DNA from: Polaromonas sp.
GTDB lineage: Bacteria > Pseudomonadota > Gammaproteobacteria > Burkholderiales > Burkholderiaceae_C
Reading direction: 5' to 3'
NCBI GenBank assembly: GCA_030654695.1
Contig: JAURWY010000001.1
Location: 1 to 56,564 of the forward strand
Length of the DNA stretch: 56,564 nt
The notes under the pieces are model-generated. The model did not search any database and was not told where the DNA came from. It was given only the letters and a program-made list of their open reading frames with translations. Within the stretch, counting starts at the first letter, position 1. Each line of letters starts with the position of its first letter. Positions 19,428 through 27,709 of this stretch are shown here, piece after piece. Both the position numbers and the translations under genes were made by a program.

Positions 19428-20408
19428 TCAGTCCGGTTTGATATGGGCCTCCATAATGACCTTGGCACTGCGTGTCAAGTCGCTGGCAAGTAGGGTTCTT
19501 AGGGCCACTGTCGTGCCAGGTTGGGCTTCGTAGCCTTGGGTTGTAAAGCTCGTTTGAACTTCTTTGCTCGTTAGCACCTTATTCAGCGCTGCGTTGAGCG
19601 TCTGCACCACGTTCTCAGGGGTACCGGCTGGCGTGAAGATGCCGTACCAGAGGTCGACCTCGTAACCCGGAACTCCGGCTTCTGCGATGGTCGGCACGTC
19701 GGGCAGCAGAGGCGTGCGTTTGGCTGTTGCGACACCGAGGGCACGCAGTTTTCCGGAGGTGATGAATGACTTGACAGATGACAGTGTTAGGACGCTTGCC
19801 TGCGTTTGCTGCCCGAGCAGATCAATGATGGCCGGGCCGCCGCCTTTGTACTGAATATGCGTGAGGTTTGCGCCGGTCATCTTGTTGAACAGTGCCGAGG
19901 CTAAGTGATGCGGCGTCCCGTTGCCTGGTGCGCTCCAGTTCATGGTGCTCGGTTTTGCTTTGGCTTCTGCGATCAGGCCTTGAACACTGTTGATCGGCAA
20001 AGCAGAATTGACCACAAGTACCAACGGGGCTGTCGCAACGATGCCGACCGGGGCGAACGACTTGACAGGGTCGAATGGTAGCTTTTCATACAAGCCGGCA
20101 TTGATCGATAAAGAGTTGGAGCCGAACAAAATCGTGTACCCGTCAGGCACGGCTTTGGCAACAGCGTCGGAACCGATGTTGCCGCCGGCGCCGCCTCGGT
20201 TCTCAATGATGACTGTCTGGCCCAGCGCCTCCCCCAAGCGTGGCCCGATTTCACGCGCAAGAATATCTGTCCCTCCACCCACAGCGAATGGCACGACCAG
20301 TCTGATGGGACGATCAGGAAACTTTTGCGCGGCAGCTGGCAAGGCCAGCAACGCGGTCCAAGTGAAACCTGCGCAGAGAAGGACGCGCCGTGAAAAGGGG
20401 AATGTCAT
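19428..20408 (-). CDS. Bug family (TctC-like) solute-binding protein
   Basis: This 326-residue periplasmic protein has a signal peptide ending at LPAAAQ (about residue 27). The family segments follow: FPDRPIRLVVPFAVGGGTD, ENRGGAGGNIG and PDGYTILFG, and later LPDVPTIAEAGVPGYE. Bug proteins bind small carboxylates for tripartite tricarboxylate transporters, but most, as here, have no TctA/TctB genes beside them. It lies 11 bases downstream of the YrdC-like gene and is probably co-transcribed with it. Ligand unknown. Confidence 0.92.
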   Translation of the reverse strand: MTFPFSRRVLLCAGFTWTALLALPAAAQKFPDRPIRLVVPFAVGGGTDILAREIGPRLGEALGQTVIIENRGGAGGNIGSDAVAKAVPDGYTILFGSNSLSINAGLYEKLPFDPVKSFAPVGIVATAPLVLVVNSALPINSVQGLIAEAKAKPSTMNWSAPGNGTPHHLASALFNKMTGANLTHIQYKGGGPAIIDLLGQQTQASVLTLSSVKSFITSGKLRALGVATAKRTPLLPDVPTIAEAGVPGYEVDLWYGIFTPAGTPENVVQTLNAALNKVLTSKEVQTSFTTQGYEAQPGTTVALRTLLASDLTRSAKVIMEAHIKPD

Positions 20409-20419
20409 GGAATGTCTCT

Positions 20420-21112
20420 TTATGTTGAGGAGGGGGGTTGTGCGCTTGGCAATAGCACCTCAAAGTGCCTTGCCAGCACGTCTGCGATAAGCTCGTAGCA
20501 CGAACCTTCACGAACGACTTCCATTGTCTGGAAATTGATGAGTGTGGCCGAGCGCTGGTAGCGATGGTATTTGCGCAAACCATAGTCGATGACAGTGTCG
20601 GCTATCTCAAGCAGTTCGTGGGGAATGTCTTGAACGCGGAACTTGGTACCCGTGTTGGTGAGGTTGGCAGAAGAACCGAATATTGGGAAATTTTCTTCGC
20701 GGCTAAGCCTGCATAACTCCGCATGAAAGGGACCCGCATTGACCAGCATAGCTATCGTGCCGTCCTTGGAGCTGCCGGCCAACGCCGTCGGATCTAACCG
20801 TTGAACCAAGGTGTGATTCCGGTCATAGGGGGCGATGACCCCCAAGGGCAAGTCATATTCCTCTGTCAACGCTTCCACCATAGCGCGACCGCGGGCGTCA
20901 AGTTGGTGCAAGCTGCGATGTATGGCCATGTCACCGACCATTGCATTGAGTTTGGTTTGCGCACGGCCCTTCGTTTTGAAAATTCGATGCAGAGCAACTT
21001 GCGAGCCGCCGGCAATGGTGTACCCAACGTCGACTGGAAAAATTGAGATGCCGCCCGATTTGAGCGTGTCAAAAGCGCGTTTTGCATCGGCGCTGATATC
21101 TAGCACTGACAT
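20420..21112 (-). CDS. YrdC/Sua5-like carbamoyl-AMP synthase domain protein
   Basis: This 230-residue protein has a YrdC fold signature. The usual PTDTVYGL is replaced by PVDVGYTIAG (about 22-31). KTKGRAQTKLNAM (about 46-58) and the SSANLTNTG nucleotide loop (about 152) follow. Sua5/YrdC enzymes make threonylcarbamoyl-AMP for tRNA t6A. This divergent copy, in an operon with a Bug gene and opposite a LysR gene, is more likely a catabolic or specialised paralogue. The reaction cannot be told from sequence. Confidence 0.75.
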   Translation of the reverse strand: MSVLDISADAKRAFDTLKSGGISIFPVDVGYTIAGGSQVALHRIFKTKGRAQTKLNAMVGDMAIHRSLHQLDARGRAMVEALTEEYDLPLGVIAPYDRNHTLVQRLDPTALAGSSKDGTIAMLVNAGPFHAELCRLSREENFPIFGSSANLTNTGTKFRVQDIPHELLEIADTVIDYGLRKYHRYQRSATLINFQTMEVVREGSCYELIADVLARHFEVLLPSAQPPSST

Positions 21113-21171
21113 TGAATGATTGTTCCTTTTTCAAATAGATTGATGAGCGAATGGTCGAAAGGGTAGGGGCG

Positions 21172-21190
21172 ACTTATCATTACGACAAGT
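21172..21190. promoter_or_regulatory. candidate LysR-type operator (T-N11-A)
   Basis: ACTT (21172-21175) and AAGT (21187-21190) form an inverted repeat around eleven bases, giving the T-N11-A pattern of LysR-type regulators. It lies between the divergent YrdC-like gene and the LysR gene, 33 bases before the latter. Confidence 0.5.
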
Positions 21191-21222
21191 TTATTGTTCT
21201 AATATATTGATACTGAATTCTT

Positions 21223-22149
21223 ATGAATGTGTCGTTGCGTCAATTACGAGCCGCCGTCGGCGTTGCACAACACGGGAGCTTTCGCCGCGCGGCTGAGGCC
21301 GTTCATCTGTCGCAGCCGGCGTTGTCGTTGGCTATCTCTGAACTAGAGGACGCGCTGGGCGTGACACTTTTCGACCGGACCTCGCGCTCTGTCGCCGTAA
21401 CGGAGGTGGGCGCCTTCTTCGTGCAAGGAGCTATCCGCGTGCTAAGTGACTTTGACCAGCTTTTGCATGACGTTAGTGACGTCGCACAGTCACGTCGAGG
21501 TGAGGTGGTCGTGTCTTGTGTCTCCTCGATAGCTGGACGGATCATGCCGATGGCACTCCAGAACTGCGCCGAGCGATACCCCCAGGTCGACGTCACCGTG
21601 CATGACGATGTTGCACAACAGGTGCTGTTGGCAGTGCGCACCCGAGAGGCCGACTTCGGCATCACGATTGCCCCCGGGGAGCTGGCCGAAGGCATGGTGT
21701 TCGAGCCTCTGCATGAGGACCGATTCCATTTGGTGTGTCAGCGCAATCATCCTCTTGCAAAGAGGCGATGGGTCGCTTGGAGCGAGATCGATGGCGAGAG
21801 TTTGATCTCACTTTCGACCAATAGCGGGACTCACCAGATGATTCACGATGAACTTGTGCGACAGAACATACAGACTGCACGCCGCACACCGGTGTCGCAC
21901 CTTTCAACGGTTCACGGCATGCTCGAAGCAGGTTTCGGTGTTGCCATTCTTCCCGTGATCGCGCTGCCCGTCCCAGGGCATCCCACACTATTGACTTTGC
22001 CACTGGTGCAGCCTGAAATGTCGCGATCGATCGGTGTTTACTACCGACGCGATCGTTCATTCTCACCTGCTGCTAAGGCTTTTCTCGATGTGGTGCGGTC
22101 AGTGTTGAGGAGTCTTCCCACCGATCCGGCGAGTGCCGTGAAACGCTAG
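21223..22149 (+). CDS. LysR family transcriptional regulator
   Basis: This 308-residue regulator has an N-terminal winged helix (about 1-62, with FRRAAEAVHLSQPALSLAISELE). A substrate-binding domain follows (about 90-295), including the GFGVAILPVIAL region near 245. It is divergent from the YrdC-like and Bug genes across 110 bases containing a T-N11-A site. It therefore probably controls that pair and itself. The effector is unknown. Confidence 0.92.
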   Translation: MNVSLRQLRAAVGVAQHGSFRRAAEAVHLSQPALSLAISELEDALGVTLFDRTSRSVAVTEVGAFFVQGAIRVLSDFDQLLHDVSDVAQSRRGEVVVSCVSSIAGRIMPMALQNCAERYPQVDVTVHDDVAQQVLLAVRTREADFGITIAPGELAEGMVFEPLHEDRFHLVCQRNHPLAKRRWVAWSEIDGESLISLSTNSGTHQMIHDELVRQNIQTARRTPVSHLSTVHGMLEAGFGVAILPVIALPVPGHPTLLTLPLVQPEMSRSIGVYYRRDRSFSPAAKAFLDVVRSVLRSLPTDPASAVKR

Positions 22150-22253
22150 CGCTATATGTTCTTCACCAGTCAATAATTCAGTAGGAAGCGATAGACTGAC
22201 AAGTCGAATAAATGAGCTCAATCTTGGGCGGCTTCAACTCACAAGGTTTCAAA

Positions 22254-22688
22254 ATGGCGACTGCTTCAATGATCAAAAAACTGCTTGTTTGCGGCTTTCT
22301 CGTGGCCTGTGCGGCGGCGCAAGCGGCCGGCGATAAGGTGGTTTATCACATCGACAACGCAGCGCAACAGGCGACCAAAGGCTTGCGCAATATTCGCAAT
22401 CATCTGGACATTGCACCAGACACGCAAATCATTGTGGTGACACATGCCGATGGTGTGGATTTTCTGCTCGAGGGCGCCAAAGACAAGGCCAATCCAAGCA
22501 TTGACTATGCCTCTTTGGTCTCGGCTTTGAAGTCGCGCAATGTGCGCTTCGAAGTTTGTGAAATAACGCTCAAAAACAGGGGCATCAATAAAGATAAGTT
22601 TATTCTGGATGCTGATTTCACGCCATCCGGCGTCGTCCGCGCGGCGCGCCTGCAAGCGCGCGAAAGTTACGCTTACATCAAGCCGTGA
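22254..22688 (+). CDS. DsrE-like exported protein
   Basis: This 144-residue protein has a signal peptide (about 1-26, ending at AAQAA). A DsrE/F-like fold follows: VVYHIDNAAQQATKGLRNIRNHLD, then IIVVTHADGVDFLL, then a late cysteine in RFEVCEITLKNRGI. The cysteine is in the position used by many YchN/DsrE-type proteins. Exported members of this group are widespread in betaproteobacteria and of unclear role, perhaps sulfur related. ATG 22254 is chosen with a weak AAGG site. ATG 22212 and 22269 are alternatives. Confidence 0.78.
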   Translation: MATASMIKKLLVCGFLVACAAAQAAGDKVVYHIDNAAQQATKGLRNIRNHLDIAPDTQIIVVTHADGVDFLLEGAKDKANPSIDYASLVSALKSRNVRFEVCEITLKNRGINKDKFILDADFTPSGVVRAARLQARESYAYIKP

Positions 22689-22906
22689 TGTTTTGACTTG
22701 TTGATGAGCGTCAGGCGACGATCTTGAAGCTCTTCACAAGCAAAATTCTGGGCATGGCGGGCACGGGTCGATTCCTTTGTCCTACACCAATAGCGTGTCG
22801 CTTCACTGTTAATAACAACCTGCATTCGCACTAGGTCAACGGGGTAATTTCCCTGAGATGGTCTGGGACAGATGCATTGGTTTTTTTAATTGGTGTGGAG
22901 AGATGC

Positions 22907-23698
22907 GTGCGCGTAAAGAAGAGATGCGATATCCAGATCTGGAGGGCAAGCCCGAGCCATATGGATCATGCGCGGTGGCGTCAACTCACCAGTCTCCTAG
23001 ACTTGGCTGAGCGTTCAGAGGCTTTCAAATTCAGACAAGAAGTTGATCGAAAAGCCTACGTACTGGTCCATGGTTTGCGACGGTTGGTGCTCTCCGACAT
23101 GCTGGGCGTCGCACCTACTGCGCTGGTTTTTCGGTATGACAAAAAAGGCAAGCCGCAGCTGGTAGAACCGCCTCACCAGCCAATTCATTTCAGCCATTCA
23201 CACACGCGAAACGGTGCTCTTTTCGTCGCCTCCACCGATGTGGTGGTTGGCATCGATGCCGAGAGCATCGGTACTGAGCCGCTTGATTTCGAGCTGCTGC
23301 GCCCTTATGTGGTCTGCTCGGAGTCCTCAGAGATGGACAAAAAAAACGGCACTGAAGCCAGTTTTTACCGTTACTGGACAGCGCTTGAAGCTTATTCGAA
23401 GGCTGTTGGCACGGGGCCCTCTACCAGCCATCCTCGTCTCTTGTTTGTGCCTGATGCACAGGGGAACTGGAACGTTCAATGTGACGTCCCCAATTCGCCG
23501 GAGATGGCAACGCGGGCCACTCAGGCGGTGATCGTGCGGGTCGCTGCACCTGTCGGTTGCGAGGCCTCGCTGGCCATTCTTCGACACGCTGCAAGTCCAA
23601 CAGAAATCTCATTTCCAGAGCCGTCTGGCGAAAAAGTAACGCTGGTCATCCACGAAAAAGAATTGACTGCAGATTTTGAATTGACGCGTCGCCCGTGA
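22907..23698 (+). CDS. 4'-phosphopantetheinyl transferase (Sfp type)
   Basis: This 263-residue protein would move phosphopantetheine from CoA to a carrier protein. The Sfp-type motifs are present: HFSHSHT (94-100), VGIDAES with metal ligands Asp117 and Glu119, and WTALEAYSK (157-165) with Glu161 and Lys165. GTG 22907 is chosen for GGAGAG four bases upstream; TTG 22877 is also in frame. The next gene, a polyketide synthase remnant, begins 17 bases after the stop. This placing suggests the transferase once served that synthase. It looks intact. Confidence 0.85.
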   Translation: MRVKKRCDIQIWRASPSHMDHARWRQLTSLLDLAERSEAFKFRQEVDRKAYVLVHGLRRLVLSDMLGVAPTALVFRYDKKGKPQLVEPPHQPIHFSHSHTRNGALFVASTDVVVGIDAESIGTEPLDFELLRPYVVCSESSEMDKKNGTEASFYRYWTALEAYSKAVGTGPSTSHPRLLFVPDAQGNWNVQCDVPNSPEMATRATQAVIVRVAAPVGCEASLAILRHAASPTEISFPEPSGEKVTLVIHEKELTADFELTRRP

Positions 23699-23715
23699 AA
23701 ATAAAGGAATCGGCC

Positions 23716-24651
23716 ATGGACATGAGCTTTGCCCACTCCCCCCATGACAGCAGCGGCGGCCGTCAATGTGCCAGACAGTTGTATCGCATCAGGCGGTTTG
23801 CTGGCGAATCAAAACTCACTGCAGACGTCGTCTTGCGGGTCCTGAACCAAGGCGATCGAGTCACCATGGTGCGTCCAGCCAGCGTTTTTGCCAGCTTGAT
23901 CGATGGCAGTTTCGGATGCTTTGCACTACGCGCAACTTTTCCGCAGTTTGGCGCAAAGTCATGCGCGGCTGGACTACATCCTTCATCCGTGGGCGCTAGA
24001 GGCAGAGATGCAGGTGGCGGCTGTTGACACCAACGAATGCGTGCCGGGTCAGGCGTTGACCTTTGACAGTCTGCTGTTCATCGCGAAGGCCATGCAGGAC
24101 TTGGACTGGCAACAGCCCATCCACTTGACGGTGCTCACCGCTGGCAGCCAAGCCTTGCCAGGCGAGGCGGCGATCAACCCCGTTCATGCGCTGGCCTTAG
24201 GGCCGTGCCGCGTCATGCCGTATGAATTGCCGAATGTCCGCACCCGGCTGATGGATTGTTGGCCAACGCACCTCCACTCGAAAGCGCTGCCGCGCTTGAT
24301 CGTGACCGAATGCATGTCTGCAGATGACGCTGACTTGGTGGTCTACCGCGGGCAGCCACGACGCGTCATGCAACTCATCAAAGCAGTGCCATCGGCAGCC
24401 TCAGTCGCCAACCGTGGACTGTGCGCACCCAACAGGCGAGGCTGGTGTTGGTGGGTCGACGGGCTTTGCCAGCGCGCGCTGAGTGGCCGCATCGGGTGGC
24501 CAGCGATGATGGCTCGGGCGAAACCCAATTGCTGCAACGGCTGCTGGCTTTAGAGGCAGCAGGCGCTGAAGTCCTCACGCTGAGCGCCGATGCGCAGGTC
24601 TTGCATGCATTTCTGCCACCCGGCTCGGTGGATTTTTGGGCGGTTTTTTAG
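23716..24651 (+). pseudogene. remnant of a type I polyketide synthase, ketoreductase region
   Basis: The reading frame is broken at least twice. Frame one (from ATG 23716, behind AAGG) carries DRVTMVRPASVFASLIDGSF. From about 23905 the sense moves to another frame with SDALHYAQLF, LDYILHPWALE and LTVLTAGSQALPGEAAINPV, then LALGPCRVMPYE. From about 24421 it moves again with ARLVLVGRRALPARAEWP and LEAAGAEVLTLSADA. These follow the order of a PKS ketoreductase: structural subdomain, then Rossmann subdomain. The TGGxGGIG cofactor loop expected just before ARLVLVGR is missing. No ketosynthase, acyltransferase or carrier domain remains, so it cannot work as a synthase. Confidence 0.75.
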
Positions 24652-24653
24652 GT

Positions 24654-25559
24654 TCAAGAACGTGGCCGCCTGAGCTTGAGCAGGCCGGTGGACAGCGCCG
24701 TGCCGACCACGATCACCGCGCCGCAGGTCAGCATCCAAGGGGTGATGTGTTCACCCAGAAAGACCAGGCCATAGAGGACCGCAAAGACCGGCACCACGTA
24801 GGTGGCGGAGAGCGCCCGCGCTGGGCCGGCGTTGGCAATCAGGCGGAAAAACAAAATATAGGCCATGCCAGTTGAGACAACGCCGACCACCAACAGCGCA
24901 AGCCACGCATTCTGGCTCGGCATCTGCGTCGGCCACAGCCACAGCGCTGGCAAGGCCAGGCCCAACGTCGCTCCAATTTGACTTCCAGTGGCGATCACCA
25001 GGGGCGACAAGTTTGATAAAAATCGCTGCGTGTAACTGGCTGAAGCCGCATAACAAATACAGCCGAGCAGGCAAGCCAGCACCGCCCAGACTGGCGCTAT
25101 GCCAGAGGCGCCTGGCTTGAAGCTGGCTTGGTCCCACGCCAACATGGCCACACCTGCAAAGCCAATCAACAGGCCGAGTATCCTTGAGCGCGGTGGCTGA
25201 TCGTGCAGCCACAGCCAAGCCACGATGGCGCCGAAGAGCGGCACGGTGGCATTGAGCAAAGAAGACAGGCCCGTGGTGATCGACAGTTGGGCAAAGGCAT
25301 AGCAGGTGAACGGAATGCCGGAGTTCAGCAGACCCACAAAAAAGACACGTTTCCAGTGCCGCTGCAATTCAGCGCCCAGACCTTTGTAAATCAAGATGGG
25401 CAGTAAAAATAAGGCTGCAATGGCGACCCGCACGCCGGCCGTGGCAAAGGGTCCAAACTCAACGACGCTGATGCGCATGAGTAAAAAAGAGCCCCCCCAG
25501 ACGGCTCCCAGCAAGATGAGATCAGCAACCCAAGGCTTGCCGGAGACCGACGTGCTCAA
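24654..25559 (-). CDS. EamA/DMT family transporter
   Basis: This 301-residue inner membrane protein has about ten hydrophobic helices in two EamA repeats. Each repeat has the usual opening (ADLILLGAVWGGSFLLMR at the N terminus, PVWAVLACLLGCICYA near 150) and a closing PVFAVLYGLVFLGE segment. Drug/metabolite transporters export or import small molecules, and the substrate is unknown. Its ATG overlaps the ogt stop by four bases, so the two are co-transcribed. Confidence 0.92.
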   Translation of the reverse strand: MSTSVSGKPWVADLILLGAVWGGSFLLMRISVVEFGPFATAGVRVAIAALFLLPILIYKGLGAELQRHWKRVFFVGLLNSGIPFTCYAFAQLSITTGLSSLLNATVPLFGAIVAWLWLHDQPPRSRILGLLIGFAGVAMLAWDQASFKPGASGIAPVWAVLACLLGCICYAASASYTQRFLSNLSPLVIATGSQIGATLGLALPALWLWPTQMPSQNAWLALLVVGVVSTGMAYILFFRLIANAGPARALSATYVVPVFAVLYGLVFLGEHITPWMLTCGAVIVVGTALSTGLLKLRRPRS

Positions 25560-26077
25560 AGTACGCCTTCGAGTTGGAGCAAAGCCGTCTTGCGCTCAAG
25601 GCCGCCGGCATAACCGGTGAGCGAGCCGGTGCTGCCGATGACGCGGTGGCAGGGCACCACGATGCTGATGGGGTTGCGCCCAATGGCTGCACCCACCGCG
25701 CGGGCGGCGCTGGGTCGTCCGATGCAGCTACTCAAGGCGCCGTAGCTGGTGGTGCGGCCGCGCTCAATCGCCAGCAGCGCCAGCCACACTGTTTGCTGAA
25801 AGGGGCTGCCGGCGCTGAGGTCGAGTGGCAGGTCAAAGCCACTGGTTTTTCCGGCAAAGTAGGCAGTCAACTGCGTCACGGCCGCTTGCAAGATCGGGTT
25901 GGTTGCGTGTTCTGGCCAGACAGCGTTTTGGCCTGCAAGCGGCGTTGCCAAGGCGGCCGGCAAGTGGCGCTGATTTTCAAACCAAGCGCCTGCCAATCCG
26001 CTCGGGCTGGCGACCAGAATCAAGTTGCCTAAAGGGGTTGGGCAGCGGGTCTGCACCATCGAAGCGTTGAATTTCAT
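25556..26077 (-). CDS. ogt: methylated-DNA--[protein]-cysteine S-methyltransferase
   Basis: This 173-residue suicide DNA-repair protein removes alkyl groups from O6-alkylguanine. The active-site PCHRV has Cys143, FQQTVWLALLAI is near 93, and the helix-turn-helix region TTSYGALSSCIGRPSAARAVG is near 109-129. The start is uncertain: ATG 26077 is taken by fit to relatives, and ATG 26095, 26059 and 26125 are in frame. The stop overlaps the EamA start (ATGA). Confidence 0.92.
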   Translation of the reverse strand: MKFNASMVQTRCPTPLGNLILVASPSGLAGAWFENQRHLPAALATPLAGQNAVWPEHATNPILQAAVTQLTAYFAGKTSGFDLPLDLSAGSPFQQTVWLALLAIERGRTTSYGALSSCIGRPSAARAVGAAIGRNPISIVVPCHRVIGSTGSLTGYAGGLERKTALLQLEGVL

Positions 26078-26267
26078 GTCAGTTGAAGCAGCCATTTGGT
26101 CATCACGCGCTGCGGTGCAATCCATGAAAGAGAAGTCTCATGATACCCCTGGCGCTGATTCAGGCCGACCTTGTTGTGGCGTCTTGTCCTGCTGTGTTTG
26201 TAGGCGTCGCGGCCTACAATTGTTGGAAAGGCGGCATCTTGTTGCCGTCACCCCGAAAGCTTTTTTC

Positions 26268-27671
26268 ATGCATGTGACTCCCTCGATTTTCAAAGCTTAT
26301 GACATCCGCGGCGTGGTGCCTTCTACGATCCATGAAGACGTTGCCGAGGCTTTGGGCAAAGCCTTTGGCACCGTCGCCTTGGCCGAAGGCGAGCGCACCG
26401 TGGCGGTCGGTCGCGACGGTCGGCTCAGTGGCCCTTCGCTCAGTGCAGCTTTGATGCGGGGTTTGCGGGCTGTCGGTGTAGAGGTGATTGACGTCGGTGC
26501 GGTGACCACGCCAATGCTTTATTTTGCGGCCAACACCCTGTGCACCAGCGGCATACAGGTCACCGGCAGCCACAACCCGAAGGACTACAACGGCTTCAAG
26601 ATGGTGATGGCCGGTCGGGCGATTTACGGTGAAGAAATCCAGTCCTTGCGCCGCATCATGGAAGCTGACAGTTGGCTGCTGGCGGGTACGGCTGGAGCGC
26701 CAACGGCCGCTGGTGGTCTGCGCCAAGTGGATGTGCTGCCGGCTTACACCGAGCGCATCGTCTCCGACATTCGTCTGACGCGGCCGATGAAGATCGTGGT
26801 TGATTCTGGCAACGGCATTGCTGGTGCTTCAGCACCCGGTATTTTCCGGGCGCTGGGTTGCGAGGTGACTGAACTCTTCAGCGAGGTCGATGGCAATTTT
26901 CCGAACCACCATCCCGACCCGAGCAAGCCTGAAAACTTGCGTGATTTGATCGCTGCGCTCAAAACGACCGACGCCGAATTGGGTCTGGCTTTTGATGGCG
27001 ACGGCGACCGACTCGGCATCGTCACCAAAGACGGGCAGAACATTTACCCCGATCGCCAAATGATTTTGTTTGCGCAAGACGTGCTGTCGCGCGTGCCCGG
27101 TGGCAACATTATTTTTGACGTGAAGTGTTCGCAGCGACTGGCCCCGGCCATTGAAGCTGCCGGGGGCGTTGCGCACATTTACAAGACTGGCCACTCGCTG
27201 ATCAAGGCGCGCATGAAAGAGTTGGACAGCCCGCTGGGCGGCGAAATGAGCGGACACATCTTTTTCAAAGAGCGCTGGTTCGGCTTTGACGATGGCACTT
27301 ACGCGGGGAGCCGCTTGCTCGAAATCGTCAGCCGCAGCGCGGATGCCAGCGCGGTTCTGAATGCTTTGCCGACCAGCCACAGCACGCCCGAGCTGAACGT
27401 GACCTGCGCCGAGGGGGAAGCCCATACGGTGGTGGACCAGCTGATCCAGCAGGTGAGTTTTGCGGCCCCGGCCAAAATTTCCACCATCGATGGTGTGCGC
27501 GTGGACTGGCCCGATGGCTTTGGTTTGATCCGTGCCTCCAACACCACCCCGGTGCTGGTGCTGCGCTTTGAAGGCCAAACGCCCGAGGCCTTGCAGCGGA
27601 TTGAAAAAGACATGCTGCAGCTGCTGCACAGTGTCAAGCCAGACGCCAGCGTTGGCGCGGCGGCACATTGA
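26268..27671 (+). CDS. phosphomannomutase/phosphoglucomutase
   Basis: This 467-residue enzyme of the alpha-D-phosphohexomutase family interconverts hexose 1- and 6-phosphates, feeding nucleotide sugars for lipopolysaccharide and exopolysaccharide. The phosphoserine loop TGSHNPKDYNG holds Ser101, the metal loop is DGDGDR near 245, and the sugar loop GGEMSGH is near 326. It is of AlgC/ManB type. The frame is open from 26025 but homology begins at MHVTPSIF. waaA follows at once, fitting an envelope role. Confidence 0.94.
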   Translation: MHVTPSIFKAYDIRGVVPSTIHEDVAEALGKAFGTVALAEGERTVAVGRDGRLSGPSLSAALMRGLRAVGVEVIDVGAVTTPMLYFAANTLCTSGIQVTGSHNPKDYNGFKMVMAGRAIYGEEIQSLRRIMEADSWLLAGTAGAPTAAGGLRQVDVLPAYTERIVSDIRLTRPMKIVVDSGNGIAGASAPGIFRALGCEVTELFSEVDGNFPNHHPDPSKPENLRDLIAALKTTDAELGLAFDGDGDRLGIVTKDGQNIYPDRQMILFAQDVLSRVPGGNIIFDVKCSQRLAPAIEAAGGVAHIYKTGHSLIKARMKELDSPLGGEMSGHIFFKERWFGFDDGTYAGSRLLEIVSRSADASAVLNALPTSHSTPELNVTCAEGEAHTVVDQLIQQVSFAAPAKISTIDGVRVDWPDGFGLIRASNTTPVLVLRFEGQTPEALQRIEKDMLQLLHSVKPDASVGAAAH

Positions 27672-27709
27672 ACCTCCGAAACGCTGAGGTCGTGTTGCCA
27701 GTTCTTTCC

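Noticed and set aside
26204..26220. TACAAT as a promoter of the phosphohexomutase gene
   Set aside because: No -35 box at a fitting distance.
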